From NCBI GenBank assembly GCA_026712715.1, contig JAPOPW010000074.1, positions 121,879-185,878 of the forward strand: 64,000 nt of DNA, written 5' to 3'. Positions 63,961 to 64,000 of the stretch are shown in pieces. A program made the position numbers and the translations under genes. The notes beneath the pieces were generated by a model. That model was not told the origin of the DNA, made no database searches, and saw only the letters and a list, made by a program, of their open reading frames with translations. Source of the DNA: Immundisolibacterales bacterium (GTDB lineage: Bacteria; Pseudomonadota; Gammaproteobacteria; HK1). How positions within the stretch are numbered: position 1 is the stretch's first letter; each line of letters begins with the position of its first letter.

Positions 63961-64000
63961 ATGCCCACGACGTTCCGCCCCTATCAGCCGGACCAGTTGC
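63961..64000 (+). CDS. IS1182-family transposase, N-terminus (runs off window)
   Basis: Only 13 residues are seen, MPTTFRPYQPDQL, but this is the characteristic start of IS1182-family (DDE) transposases, which usually continue with a run of Leu and Pro. The catalytic residues lie outside the window. Downstream of msbA, so the insertion separates it from whatever followed. Confidence 0.7.
   Translation, partial: MPTTFRPYQPDQL

Overview
The window is very GC-rich (about 68-70 % by eye), densely coded, and reads as a chromosome segment of a free-living or symbiotic proteobacterium. The right third is ordered as in Gammaproteobacteria: dsbD, a TlpA-like gene, aroQ, accB, accC, prmA, a DUF3426 zinc-ribbon gene, fis, purH and purD all run on the minus strand, next to fxsA, a CIRCE-controlled groES-groEL pair and msbA. 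The left two thirds are accessory catabolic genes (ABC uptake systems, enolase-superfamily enzymes, SDRs, two ThDP enzymes, a CoA transferase, PhyH, a sulfatase) broken up by gene fragments. I saw no rRNA, tRNA or CRISPR.

Layout. 1-2480: N-terminus of a xylulokinase (minus), then leuC-leuD. 2764-5039: a decayed locus where the 5' end of a CocE-type hydrolase gene meets, tail to tail, the 5' end of a peptide-type permease gene carrying a TAA, beside an intact solute-binding protein. 5360-8086: a MalT-like LuxR regulator. 8945-9301: a chimeric remnant (leucine-rich-repeat protein N-terminus joined to a PIN-domain C-terminus). 9437-12549: an enolase-superfamily dehydratase, a diacylglycerol-kinase-like lipid kinase and empty or degenerate DNA. 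12550-25075: a catabolic block with SDR, 2-hydroxyacyl/oxalyl-CoA lyase-type ThDP enzyme, a nitrate/taurine-type ABC importer, FAD oxidoreductase, class III CoA transferase, enoyl-CoA hydratase, 7Fe ferredoxin, LysR regulator and amidohydrolase. 25142-35802: PhyH dioxygenase, sulfatase, a MalFG-type importer without its ATPase, a second enolase-superfamily enzyme, a VOC protein, AmpG and an SDR. 35881-37252: ccdA and a thioredoxin-like gene. 37326-41089: a second ThDP enzyme, a two-fold duplicated protein of unknown function, a divergent SDR and a lone HicB. 41144-47310: hisC, lutABC, then hisB-hisH. 47315-63750: the housekeeping block. At 63961 an IS1182-type transposase begins and runs off the window.

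The most notable observation is the thioredoxin-like gene at 36851-37252 (minus). Its frame is open from a well-placed ATG except for one UGA exactly where the first cysteine of the WCGTC redox motif is expected, and a hairpin with a purine-rich loop follows at the spacing of a bacterial SECIS. It is best read as a selenoprotein (U54-G-T-C57) next to its likely membrane electron donor CcdA.

Second, two copies of a roughly 260-300 bp element with terminal inverted repeats (51128-51430, perfect 24-bp ends; 61729-61991, degenerate ends) look like a non-autonomous transposon. At both places the terminal CTAG of the element supplies the TAG stop codon of the neighbouring gene.
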